From Gnetum montanum (Eukaryota; Streptophyta; Gnetopsida; Gnetales; Gnetaceae), in NCBI GenBank assembly GCA_015680685.1, contig MNCI01034697.1, positions 200,059 through 255,530 of the forward strand: 55,472 bases of DNA, read 5' to 3'. Within the stretch, counting starts at the first letter, position 1. Every line of letters starts with the position of its first letter. Below, in pieces: positions 43,615-54,850 of this stretch. Under the pieces are notes generated by a model that saw nothing but the letters and a program-made list of their open reading frames with translations, did not search any database and was not told the origin of the DNA. A program made the position numbers and the translations under genes.

Positions 43615-44599
43615 ATTGTGGATGCACAATTGAATTACACCACAATTGATAAATAACTAATGTCAGTGGTGTATGCTCTTGAAAAGTTTAAGCACTATGT
43701 GCTTGGCTATAAAGTATTTGTGCACATAGACCATAATGCCATCTGCTTCCTAATGAATAATCCAACAATAAGCCCTTGTATCATACGATGGCTTTTGATC
43801 TTGCAGGAATTCAATCTCATAATGGTATATTGGAAAGGAACTAAGAATTTGGTCATACACCATCTCTCTCGGTTAAGATGGGATAACAAAGAGGAGAAGA
43901 GCCCACTCTCTGATCAATTTCCAAATAAACTCCTGTTTACAGAAGCAGTAAATGAACAAATGCCCATAGAAACAACATAGTACAATGGCATTCTCACTTA
44001 CCTTCTATCTTAGGAGATTCCACAAGCTCTAGACTTTAGGAAAAAATGACATTTTTTTCATCAGGCTAAGTACTTCATGGAAATCAATAGACACCTTTAC
44101 AATGTATGTGTTGATGGCCTGGTTCGTTGGTGTGTCCCTAATGTTAGACCAATTATGCATTCTCCAAGATTCTCATGAAGGCCCCTCTGGAGGCCATTAT
44201 GCTAAAAGATGCATGAGAATAAAAATCCTAATGGAAGGATACTATTGGCCTACAATCTTTAGGGATGCCCACTAGTTTTTTTGATCTTGTGAATATTGTC
44301 AATGAGATGGTGGGATAACCACTCGAATGGAGGATCCTCAATAATGGATTCAACCACTAGAGCCCTTTGACATATGGGGCATCAACTTCATGGGTCCCAT
44401 CACACCCTTATCTAATGAAAAGGCATACATCATCATAGCCATCAACTACTGCATTAAATGGAAAAAAGCAGTAGCCATCACCAATTGTACATCATTCACT
44501 ACTACTATATTTGTACTCTTCAAGGGGACTCATGAAGTCACAATTGGAAGTAAAGGTTTGTACTCTTCTATTTACTTGGGTGCTTGAGTGTTTTCATAG

Positions 44600-45510
44600 A
44601 CTTCTTACCATTCCATGTCATCCAATAGCAAGAAGACAAATAAAGTCTTTGCATGGTGTGGTGCCCATCTAAACAAAATAAAAAAAACATAATGGGAATT
44701 CAAAGCACACCCTTAGAAAAATAAATAGGCTATAAGCATTGGCTATGGGACTAAAAAGACATTACCCATGCCTAAAGGTCCCCTCTAACTAAGGTCCTAT
44801 TGCACTTCCTACTTTCTTCTCTTCTCCTTATGGAATGGTGGTTGTTCTATCGAAGCACTCTTGTGTCTTGAGAACGTAGATCGGTCTCGGAGTGAAGATG
44901 TGAAGTCATTGAAAGAGGTTAGTTTTGGTCTTGACTAAATATGGATCTTCCCAGGTCATTTTAAACACAAACTCTATAAGGTCCTTCTTATGACCTCAAT
45001 TTAGGATTCCATCCCACCTTCGTAGTCATCCATCTATGCTACCATAACTCACCTCACTGCTAATTTCTATGTTATGCACAATGTCTTAGTTTGATGTGTT
45101 GGAATTATTAGATAGATTCTTTCTAGTTGGTCCTTGAATTTTCATGACCATTAATTTATTGTGGGCCCATAGATTCCTTATTTGAGGTTATGCAAGGGAA
45201 AAATGGGCATGTGCCTACTATAGGGAGGACCCACTTGAATATCTCCTAGTTTGGATAGTTAAGTCTCTTACCTTAGACATTGCTACAATCCTACCTTTTG
45301 CATACCCCATTGTGTATCCCACTCTATGCTTCTTAAACTATCATAAAATTCATTCTCCAAATCATTTTTCCAATTTTTTGAATTTTCTAAGCTCCAATAT
45401 CCTCTTCTACTATTTTCATCATGTTCATGGCTTTTTGGACTTCCATTTGAGCCCAGTTTCACTCCAAAACTCCCTTTATTTTGGAATTTTGACCAAAGTC
45501 AGCAATGATC
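44600..45510 (+). other. Spacer between integrase and internal array
   Basis: No domain recognised. 45187-45240 (gttatgcaaggg ... gggaggacccacttg) matches 5474-5520 in the alpha-type element, marking homologous spacers. Confidence 0.55.
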
Positions 45511-45515
45511 AACAG

Positions 45516-45568
45516 CCATGTCGACTAGGCTTAGTCGATGCAACTGACCCCATCGACTGGGCCTCATA
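45516..45568. repeat. Internal copy of beta U3 motif array
   Basis: gtcgactaggc, ttagtcgatgc and ccccatcgactgggcctcat repeat the 'catcaactaggccc' vocabulary of the beta U3 (49022-49086: aaggcctcatcaactaggcc, catcgacatagccccatcga). It lies about 365 bp before the 3' ORF, as the GATATC array does in the alpha-type element. No TATA box follows it clearly. Confidence 0.65.
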
Positions 45569-45930
45569 ACTTTTCAACCATTTGTCCAAATCACTCTATT
45601 CTTTAATCTTGCAACTATTGGAGGTAAGCTCTTAGTTATGAGGGATGCAAACCTTACGGTTTTCAATTAAATTTTTTCAAAATTTTTCTAACTTCCCCAA
45701 GGATTTAATGAATACAACAATATGAAACCATCAATTTTTGAGAGTTAAACCTTTCAACACCCTCTAGAATGACTTATTAACATTAAAACATAAATAAAAT
45801 AATGATTAAAATTGATCAAATTATCCATAATCACAACTTAGCCAACTGTAACTGTCCCAAAGAGATAAGGTATTCTAATTGTTTCATGTTACACAAAAAT
45901 TGCTAATATGTGGTCATGTTGTGACTATAG

Positions 45931-48780
45931 ATGGCACCAAGATCGAAATGACAGTAGGAGGGAGGAGCCTCTTAACCAAGGGAGAAATGACCCAAAACTA
46001 GAAGGGGCCAACAAGAACAAGCCTAGGAACTAGTAGAGGAAACCCATGCAATGGGACCTCTTCGAGAGGAGCCCAAAGTGCAATCTATTCAAAAAATTCC
46101 TAAAGAAGAAGTTGTAACAAAACAATCGTAGTAGGGAAGGCACCAGGACCAAGGCTTGAAGTCACAGTAATACAAGCCTACCTTGACACCATCAGGCCCT
46201 ATGATATCCAACGTTTAATTCTCCAGGAAGTAAATTTTTGGCCATTTTTAGAGCATGCCCTAGTAGAGCTGATGACATAATTGCAAACCTCTTCCATGTG
46301 GCCAATCATCATGTCCAATGGGGAGTGGTACATGGGAGAGACATACCTCTTCTAGAATAATATAAGAACACATTCTATTGTGAAAATTAAGGACATTTAG
46401 GTGTCCTACTTAGCTGAAGCTATTGCATAGGCTCTTGGGTTGCCTTATTTTGGAACATAGATGGTAGAGCTATTTATGCAAGCTAATCTTGAGGCCAAAA
46501 AAGAGTGGACCCAGTGATATTATGGGGTTGACTCTAAGGAGTTCAGTGCACTCACACTAGCGAAATGTGTATACTTCAAGATAGCAACCTATCACCTCAA
46601 TCTGATGGCAAGGCCCAATAAGGTGACTACCTTCTCCACTCAAGCATGCATCGTGCTAAGCAGGAGATTTCTAGCAAATCTTCCACAATTGATCTATTTG
46701 AAAATTGAGAAGTGTTTTAAAGAAAATGAACATGGAAGGAAAACTCTGCCCTTCCCATTCCTCATCTGAAAACTTTGTAAAAGGGCAAGGATTGTCCACT
46801 ATGCTAATGACATAATCAAGCATACTGTTGTAGCCTCATGGTCTAAAATGATGAAGGACAAGACACCCTCTATGTCTAAATAAGAAGAGTAGCAATTGCC
46901 ACCTCCACCACCTCCTTAAGAAACAAAACTAGAGACCCATGCAACCATTGAGTGCTTGCATGAAATATGAGAACAACTCTTGCATGAGTATGAGCAATGA
47001 GTAGGAATGAGTGGTGGAGACCCATCTGTATATCAACTTGTGACGAGTCACCTTAATGAGGTGGCTTGAACAATTAGTCAAATGGAAAGAGATGGACCTA
47101 TATTCTTTGCACAATGAATGCAGCTACCTGCAAGATCGAATCCTAATGCCTGAGAGGTAATGGTGTCTCTATCTCAACATCATTTATTTCTAGAAATATT
47201 TGGGAATGCCACCTCCTTTTCAATGCACTTAGAGGAGGGCAAGGGGACAACTATATTGGTCATGCAGCACCAAGGGTAAGAGACTACTATAGAATTGGTT
47301 GCTAACCAAATCACAAAGGCACTTAATGCACTTGCAACATCTATACCAGATGTATCTACACTTCAAGATGTATAGATGTTTGTAGGAATGGTTAGTAGAA
47401 AATTGAGTGTAGCCTAGCACAAAGAATTGCGAGACCAATTGGTGGGGACTAGGCAACCAATTCTAAATATCTCTAATTTTCTTAACAACATTACTACAAC
47501 CTAATTGGAGCTACTCAAAGCAAAGGTCAAGTGCATAATCTTGGAAGAAAAACTTAAAACTGCTCAAGCATAAAACCAATGCTTGGCTATAGAAGTTGCT
47601 AAACTACATGCCCATTTTATTAATCTCGCACTCCTCAACCCAGCAATAACTAGAGATGAAGCTTTTCAATAGCTTCAAGAATGATTAAAATAAGCTGAGG
47701 AGGAAATGCTGATGGCCATCTTCAACTAGTCCATAGCAAAAGCAAAAACATACTCAGTCCAAAAGGACTTGGTTTAGATGTGTCAAGAAAATGAAACACT
47801 GACTACAAAAAATCATCACCTACACAATGTTAATGCAAAAAAATAGTAATGTAGGAATTCTTTAATCAACAATATGAGTAGCTTGCCAAGGTAAACATAA
47901 AATTAATGAATTTGACTATGGAGAATTATAATCTATCTATGGAGGAAGTTTGAGAATTATGTCAGAAATCTACCATTGAGATTGCCATCTAGAAAAATGA
48001 GACTCTCAAATTTGAAATAGTCAAGAATCACTATAGACACCAAGTTAGCCTATAAAAGGAAGTGAATGAGAAGCATATACAAATTACTAAGGTAAAAGTA
48101 AATCAGGTCTTCTAAATGTGCGACAACCCATCATTGATGGAATAGATGCCTACAACAAAGCAAAGATCCACCTAAAGAAGTTACAAATCAAAGAAATGAT
48201 AGAGTATATGGAACTGGCTAATCTTTGTATGCAAATTTGATGATGTTAACTACCAAATTACCATGATTAAAACTTGAAAATTAGGTGGCTAGCTTGTATT
48301 TACTGTACGAGGCCAAGTTCAAGCATCACAAGAACATCAAGCAAAATCTTGATATGACAAATGCTGAACTTGAAGTTCTCAAGGCACAATTCACTAATCA
48401 ATAATCAATTCCTAAGAACTTGGCCAAGAGAATGAATGATTACCAAGATTTGAAAGGTGCAATCAAAGCATTTAATATCAAGCAAAAATAATTCACTACC
48501 TAGTTCATCAATGTTAAGGAGCTATTCCCAGTAATTCCCTATCCTTGGAATGTGCCCATTCCAACCCACATTATTGAAGCTACATGGACCATGTACGATC
48601 CCAAGAGTAAAGAGGAGAAAATGAAAGCATTATTGGATGTTTTTTTCCTCCCATCAAAATTTGCAATAGTAGTAGGATAGCCATAGCTACCTCAATCGCT
48701 GCACGTCCCTAAAGCCAGCAAAGGTCCTTCAAAGCCTCAAGAACCTCCACCGCCTAGGACTATCTAATCTTCTTAACCAA
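45931..48780 (+). pseudogene. 3' ORF of beta element (domain plus coiled coil)
   Basis: Starts at the ATG at 45931 (MAPRSK, like MAPKHG at 6432). A frameshift near 46.15 kb precedes the conserved N-terminal domain: PIIMSNGEWYMGETYLF, ALGLPYFG, CVYFKIATYHLNLMARPNKV, ANLPQLIYLKIEKCF, KTLPFPFLI, KLCKRARIVHYANDI. A poly-Pro stretch (LPPPPPP near 46.9 kb) follows, then long Lys/Glu/Leu-rich coiled-coil text to about 48.5 kb. At least 25 stops. Homologous throughout to 6432-9234, though more indel-damaged. Function unknown; no transmembrane segment seen. Confidence 0.75.
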
Positions 48781-48993
48781 CTTCATGCCATCAAAGGGCA
48801 TGCTATCCAATTTTGCAAATTCATGTCATGATGTTCAATTTTGTGTCATAAACACCATAATTTTTTGTGATATGTTAATTTTTACACTTAGGCACTTAGT
48901 TTTTTCAAGTTAATTTGTTAAGTCTAAAGTCAGTCAATAATCTCATACATTTCCAATTTTGTAAAGAAACATTAGGATGAGTTTTCATTCAGT

Positions 48994-49003
48994 CATGGGG
49001 GTA
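48994..49003 (+). promoter_or_regulatory. Polypurine tract before beta 3' LTR
   Basis: catgggggta adjoins TGATGA at 49004, with 31 bases identical to those before the alpha LTR at 9426. Confidence 0.75.
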
Positions 49004-49880
49004 TGATGAGTTATGAATTGGCCACATCAACAAGGCCTCATCAACTAGGCCCTATCAATGCATCGACATAGCCCCATCGATGTAGGGTTTGTTCTTGCCT
49101 ATAAATATGCACTCACTAGCTACATTTATGGTAATTAATTCTTATCCTAGTAGCAAAGCTATTTTAGTTAAGTTAGAATATTTTTCTAAGTGCCCGCAGT
49201 AGGATTCAAAAAGTATATGAATCTTTATTTGAGCACTGTTGTACCTAAACCACACCAGTGTATATGTCAATAAAAATGAGCCTTTTGATCAAACCTTGCA
49301 ACCCTTAGAATAGACTAATGATTTATTTATGCATTCATTGTTTTTATTAAATATGTAATTAATTAAGCTAAATTAGACTTCAAGAAATTAATTAATTAAT
49401 TAAGCTAAATATATTAAACACATAAGTACAACCACTTCGAGCATAAACACGTATTTTCTTGGTAATCCCAACAATGTTATTGCTTAATGTGCCTAGTAGC
49501 ATATCGCTTGGTAACCTAGTAGTGGATACATGGGTTTAGGACATGTATGGAAAGTGGGACTAGATGCTTATGTTAGGACTAGTTATAGATCAGTTAGTTA
49601 GTTAAACTAAATTCATTGTTATATTACTTCATCTCTCTAGTCTAAGCACCAAAGAATATAAAACACAAAATGATAAAAATTGTATGCCTCAATTACACTT
49701 AACCATACCATGTGTATTACAAGTGTAATTAGGAAGACAACGAATGACCTTTAGGGCAAGGTTCACTTACTAGAAGACTAGTGTACTAGAAACTATAGAG
49801 TTCATAGAATTTGACCAAATTGTGCATGAACACTTCATGATTGGTATGGTTGAGCATATGGGTACCTTAATTACTCATCA
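49004..49880 (+). mobile_element. Beta 3' LTR
   Basis: 877 bp from TGATGAGTTATG to TTACTCATCA. It matches the 5' LTR over its whole length with many transitions. TATAAATA at 49100-49107; aataaaaatgagcc near 49270; 'cttggtaatcccaaca' and 'cttggtaacctagtagtgg' motifs near 49460 and 49510. Followed by the ATTAC duplication. Confidence 0.93.
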
Positions 49881-49885
49881 ATTAC

Positions 49886-51080
49886 CTTAATGAATCTCTC
49901 TAATCTTAATGTGTCTAGAATGGTAACATTAAATATCTACTTGAAACTCATAATAACCATATCAAGTATGAAATGCTATCTTTGATACATCTTGCTCTCT
50001 AACTCTCACTTGATGATGACTTGATATCAAATTTTAAGAATACATGGGCTTCTCAAAGTTGATCAAACATGTCATTAATGCACAAAAGAGGATATATATT
50101 CTTCACTTTCACCTCATTAAGTTACTCATAATTAATGCATTATGGTAGAATCCCATCCTTCTTCCATCCAAATAGAACTACAGCACCCTAAGGAGATACA
50201 CTAGGATAAATCAAGCTTGTGTTTATCAAATCTTGTAACTAGATCTTCAAATTTGCTAAATCTACCAAAAACATCTAATTCAAGGTCATAGAAATAGGCT
50301 TTGTACTTGATTACAATTTGATCTCAAACTCTATCTCCCACCTAGGTGATAAACGAGGCAACATTGTATATAACATAATAAGAAACTCATGCATCATAAG
50401 AATCTAATCAAGCTCTAGGATCTTAAACTAATAAATAGACACCATAAAACAACTATTCCCCTTTTGGAGCATCTAAAAAAAACTCTAAATGTCACCAAAT
50501 CTAACCAAACTATTCTAGGATGGATCTAAACCTCAACCTACTTACCATATGCAATTTATAATCTTAAGAGATTTCATTGATAGTCTATATTGACAATAAA
50601 CTATGACAAACAATTCATACCCAAAATAACATCATATTTCCCAAGGTTTATCACATGCAAATCACTAATTCACTATCTCCCCTGTAGCATCATTAACATC
50701 CCTCTCCGAATATGATCCACCTAAGTCTCATAACCTCATATGGAGATCATAACAAGGAAGAGCTACTTAGGATACAATGATTAGGCCTATAAATAAGTGA
50801 CTAGTGCTAGGATTAAATAAAAATATAGGAAGTTCTAAGATTGTACCTCCTATCTCCATAATAGTGTTGGACTACATGTCTAATGGCTAGTCCACCAAAG
50901 CATACATTTAGCCATGGCCTCTTTGTCCCATCTCTCTTACTCTACCAAGCTACTCTTTAGAAGCTTCACATCCACCTCCTACTAGAGGTCTCTATCCATA
51001 GCCTCTATCTCTACCATCCAATAGTTTTCCCTAGGTACTCCTATAACATTCCTATTAATTATCTACATAATCTCATTAAA
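49886..51080 (-). pseudogene. Tekay/Del-like Gypsy fragment: protease to RT start
   Basis: The minus strand reads, in order: protease end LGKYDVILGMNCLS (about 50.63 kb) and the inter-domain REIEFEIKL/STKPISM equivalents. RT start follows as LIYPSVSP.GAVVLFGWKKDG, NIYPLLCINDMFDQL, AHVFLKFDIKSSS, then (shifted frame) DVSKIAFHT.YGYYEF. These follow the Del/Tekay order 'YDVILGMDWL ... PSVSPWGAPVLFVKKKDG ... IDDLFDQL ... FSKIDLRSG ... YGHYEF'. The rest of RT is cut off where the beta element inserted, and is not found on the other side. Confidence 0.82.
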
Positions 51081-51089
51081 AATTAATAG

Positions 51090-53930
51090 AAATGGTAAAA
51101 AACCTCAAGAATGTAGATTTATCCTTGATTTTCCAATTCAAGAAGTAGTCATAAAATGAATAAAAATTATTAATTAAAAGAATAAATAGAATATGGCAAC
51201 ATAGCACAACAAAATTCCTTAATACTTACATAAATAAATCAATAAAATTAAGTTCAAGAATGGAAATTAGTACAATTGCAAAAATGTAGATGCTAAAAAA
51301 TTTAATTAGTAACATCATTAAAAAGTACACAAAATGATGTTTCCAATGATAGTTGTTTCATCTCAATCGGAGATCTAAAAATAAAAATAATTTTTTCATA
51401 AAAATAAGTACATGACTTAAATATCCAAAAAGTGTACAAGGTTTATATTTTACAAAAACACTATATATATATATTATTTTTCAAGTCTAAAGGGCTCATC
51501 TTATAAAAAATTGATCCACCTTTCACCCATGTTCCTCTTCTAATGATTTCCTAGTTACTCTAGGTTCTTTACATTAAACTACTTGAGTGAGAACCCATCA
51601 AATAAGAAAGGTTATTTTATTTTCCTATTTAAGGAGCATAAAAAATGTGGGCTAAAAGTCTCAAGATATAGTCTAGACAAAGGTTTACAATTAAATATTA
51701 AAAAATGATTCAAAGTTCAAAAATACCATAAATTTTTCAAAAGTTTAAATACTTTATACTTTATTGAAGAATCTCAAAAGAATAGGCCTTGGTTACCCTC
51801 ATTGCAAAATGAATATACCAATACATCTTAGAATAATAGAATTATTCTAGTGACCCCAAACAAGTCACTCATGATCGAGTTTTGACAATGGCCTTTCTAC
51901 TAACATTCTTAATAGCCTAAGCACATACATCCTTAAAAGAATAGGTATTAACTAAGTCTCACAACACATCACTAGACTCAACTACTTGGTACCATGGTCT
52001 TAGTTAGTTTTCTAAACTCACATAAACTTATAAATCAAAATCCAAAATAGGAAATCCATCCAAACCCTTGCTCTTATGGTGTGGAGCCCACTAAGAAACA
52101 TTCCACTAATGTATGCAAATAGGGGCATCTAAAATTTCATGGCTCCTACTACCAAGTGAGAAAACCTAGTCACATTATATATTATTTTATTATATTCAAT
52201 ATCAAAAATATTTTCAAAATAGCCAAAATTTCATAATAATTGAAATTCCATAAAATTCTCACAAAATCCCATCCATGTTAAAGACTAATCTAAAATAATC
52301 ATAAAATATCTAAGAAGCAAGTTGGCAAAGTTATCACATATTCTAGAAATCCATTGAAAAGATATAAAAAGATTTAGATAAAATTATAATACAAGTTTTA
52401 ATATAAAAATAAGCTAGAAATGAAAAAATTAGACAAATTCTTAACATAATGATTAAAATCATAAAAGTATAGTAAAGAATCAAGAATCAAAAAGGAAGAG
52501 TACAAAATCCACAACAAAATAAGATAGCTACCTAAAAATAAAAATAAAATAAACTTCCTTATAATGTGGCATGGCCTTTTAAACTCTTCTTATTGACTTC
52601 TCTTCCCATCCAAAATGCATGTAATATATTTTACTTTGCTTCAAACCTATGTGCCAGAAGCTTTCCATGAACCAAAATGAGACATACCAAAATGTAAAAT
52701 CACATGTTACATGACACCTAGTCTTAAGATATGCATAGAAATGAAAGAAATAGGTTTAAGATGAAAGAAACTATGCTAAAAATGGCTTTGAAACAAAGAA
52801 ATTTGGTGGGAAACCATTTTTGTTTAAAAGAAACAAAGCTTTAGATAGTTTCTCTTCATAATAGAAAAAATGAAAACCAAATTAACATATAATACTACTT
52901 TACTTACTTTTTCTTAAACTACCTTCATGTGACTAATGTAGTTTTTGAAGTCAACTTTCCTTTTTAATTTATTTTTTCATAATTATTGTCATAAGTTTAT
53001 TTCATATTTTTTCTCTCAACGATACTTTCAAGATTCAAAGCATCAAAATATCTATATATAGAGTTTAAATTAAATTTTATTTGAACTTATAGAATCATTA
53101 TGAAGTGCACTACATATCCACATACCAAAATTACATTAGAGCATTACTTATCATAGTCATACAATTCAAATGTGGAAACTTCTATTGGATTTTTAGCAAA
53201 CAAAAAATGTGATATATATAGAATCATAACTCCAATTCTAGTAAACCAAGAGTCAAAATCAATATTTTTGAACATTTTGGATAGATCATTAAGATCAAAT
53301 TCTAAGTAGAACAACATCCTAAGGTACTTTTAAAAAGCTATTTTATACCATGTTTAATTATCCTTAAAAATAAATTCAAAATTCTAATTTAACATCAAAA
53401 AATAGCTAAGGTTATGGTCTACGTAGGGTTATGGTCCAAAATGTTTCATGAAGAAAGTATTATATAATCACATATACATAATAAAAATAAAATATGCATA
53501 CCTAAATGTGAAAAATAAATAATAGAATACACAAAATTGAATATGCATAAAGAATAAAATATACATAGCCAATTACTTATAAACACATGATAATTAACAA
53601 AAACAAAAAACTTCTAGGGGTAATTGGATTTCAACATGTAATCATAAAATATACAAAAAATTCTATGATTAAACTCCAATAACAGTATGAGTAAAGAATA
53701 TAAAATTTGAACAAAATACTCTAGTGAGCATATTATATTCACTTACATAGGACAATAATAACAACAATAAGAATAATAGTAACTATAATAATATAATCCT
53801 ATTATTTAGTTAATAAATTTAGAACTAATATATTGAAATGCATCTGGCAGCATTAAATAATTCAACACATGCATTGAATTAAATAATTAAACCTATGTAA
53901 ATTTTAGGTTAGAAAACTCCTTGGCCTGAT
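51090..53930. other. AT-rich stretch, no gene recognised
   Basis: Contains A/T-rich low complexity and a short (TA)n near 51460-51475. It may hold the gag of the Tekay-like element or another insertion, but I see no motif. Confidence 0.4.
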
Positions 53931-53939
53931 ATCTTGATT

Positions 53940-54235
53940 GGCCACATGCAAAGTAGTTCAAGTAGTTCTACTAGATATGACCATACTGCTCATAACAGTA
54001 ATACATAAGTGTAGCAACATAACCAATAGAGAAAACAATATCATCACTAATAATGGGTTGTTGCACATTACTTCAATTTCCCCTACCACCTCATCCTCTA
54101 AGAGCCAACTTGGATGATCTTGATCATCTTGTAGCTAGTGGTCCTCTCTACTAACCTTACTTCCACCCATTACACGTTGTATCCTTGATCATACTCTTTT
54201 ATAAATTTATGTCCAGCTCATGAGATTCATCATAG
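53940..54235 (-). pseudogene. Possible Gag C-terminal part of Tekay-like element
   Basis: The minus strand gives CYEQYGHI, a faint CCHC-like piece, after an acidic stretch (LQDDQDHPSWLLEDEV). Order relative to the protease at 50.6 kb fits, but the distance (over 3 kb) requires an insertion. Weak. Confidence 0.25.
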
Positions 54236-54239
54236 GTAG

Positions 54240-54850
54240 TAAGGTGATAAGGATCCCACTAATTTTGGACAAATGAAATATATCATACAAATCGTAGTGC
54301 AATCTAGTTGTAACCTTCAAGAATGGTGTTGAGTTAATCACCAAGAACACTCATGTATATTGTTGTGTTCAATAAATATAAAATATATTATAATACATAT
54401 GATATAAATGAAAACCCATGTTTCCATGGTGTAAGGTTAAACATACATGAATTGTAATCTTACATGGGGACATGTGCAAAACCACACACACAAATGCAAA
54501 TGTAAATAAAATGACTCATAGTCACAACCTCAATGGTTCAACATCATGTCGTATAATTGTGACCTTCTTGGGTAAGGCTAAAAATTCTCAACTTATGAAA
54601 GCAAGAAAGGAATAAATATTTTTATGGTTTTAATATTTTATAATATTTTGGTATTTTAATGTTTATGGCATACATGGTGCAAAAATGAGGAAAAATCATA
54701 TGCTTTATTCACTACACAAACACTAGGCTCCCCATCAATTAAATGATTCTAAGCTACATAAGCATGGTAGTACTCTAAAAGACTCTAGCCACACTTGTAA
54801 AAGTTATGACTGAAAACAACATAAAACAAGGAAGGAATCACTTACTTGAG
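54240..54850 (-). repeat. Inverted copy of dispersed repeat at 13.15-13.85 kb
   Basis: Read on the minus strand it carries the same ordered words as 13147-13850 (gcttatgtagcttagaat, ttgaggttgtgact, gtattataatatatttta, actagattgcactacg). It stops exactly where the alpha LTR begins, so the LTR inserted into it. It may be the LTR/leader of the Tekay-like element. Confidence 0.75.

Larger units (their letters stand above)
41550..44590 (+). pseudogene. Pol of beta element: RT, RNase H, integrase
   Basis: RT motifs: VEFIYPIVDSELVSSLISVL, MLKDHFPLPFVDQVLDTI, FLDGYSGYSQIQI, TYYKMPFGLCSALATFQ, then EVFMDDLFTYEATFEQAL (FMDD at 42160-42171, so the catalytic Asp pair is preserved, though frameshifts separate the pieces). 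RNase H: MIDASNYAFRGVL (about 42.6 kb) and, after the nested LTR, DAQLNYTTIDK ... VVYALEKFKHYVLGYKVFVH, HLSRL. Integrase: GGHYAKRCMRIKILMEGYYW, CEYCQ, EPFDIWGINFMGPITPL (44.1-44.59 kb). HFPLPFxDQ and 'LDGYSGxxQI' are Athila-type. Many TAG/TAA/TGA stops. Confidence 0.9.
38075..49880 (+). mobile_element. Complete decayed Athila-like LTR retrotransposon (beta family)
   Basis: A 5' LTR (38075-38988), primer site, gag, pol, spacer array, 3' ORF, polypurine tract and 3' LTR (49004-49880) are flanked by a 5-bp duplication. The two LTRs look roughly 85% identical by eye, so the insertion is ancient. About 11.8 kb long, including a 913-bp nested solo LTR. Its RT and integrase motifs and tRNA-Asp type primer site fit the Athila/Tat branch; the RNase H and the ORF after pol favour Athila. 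Confidence 0.93.
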
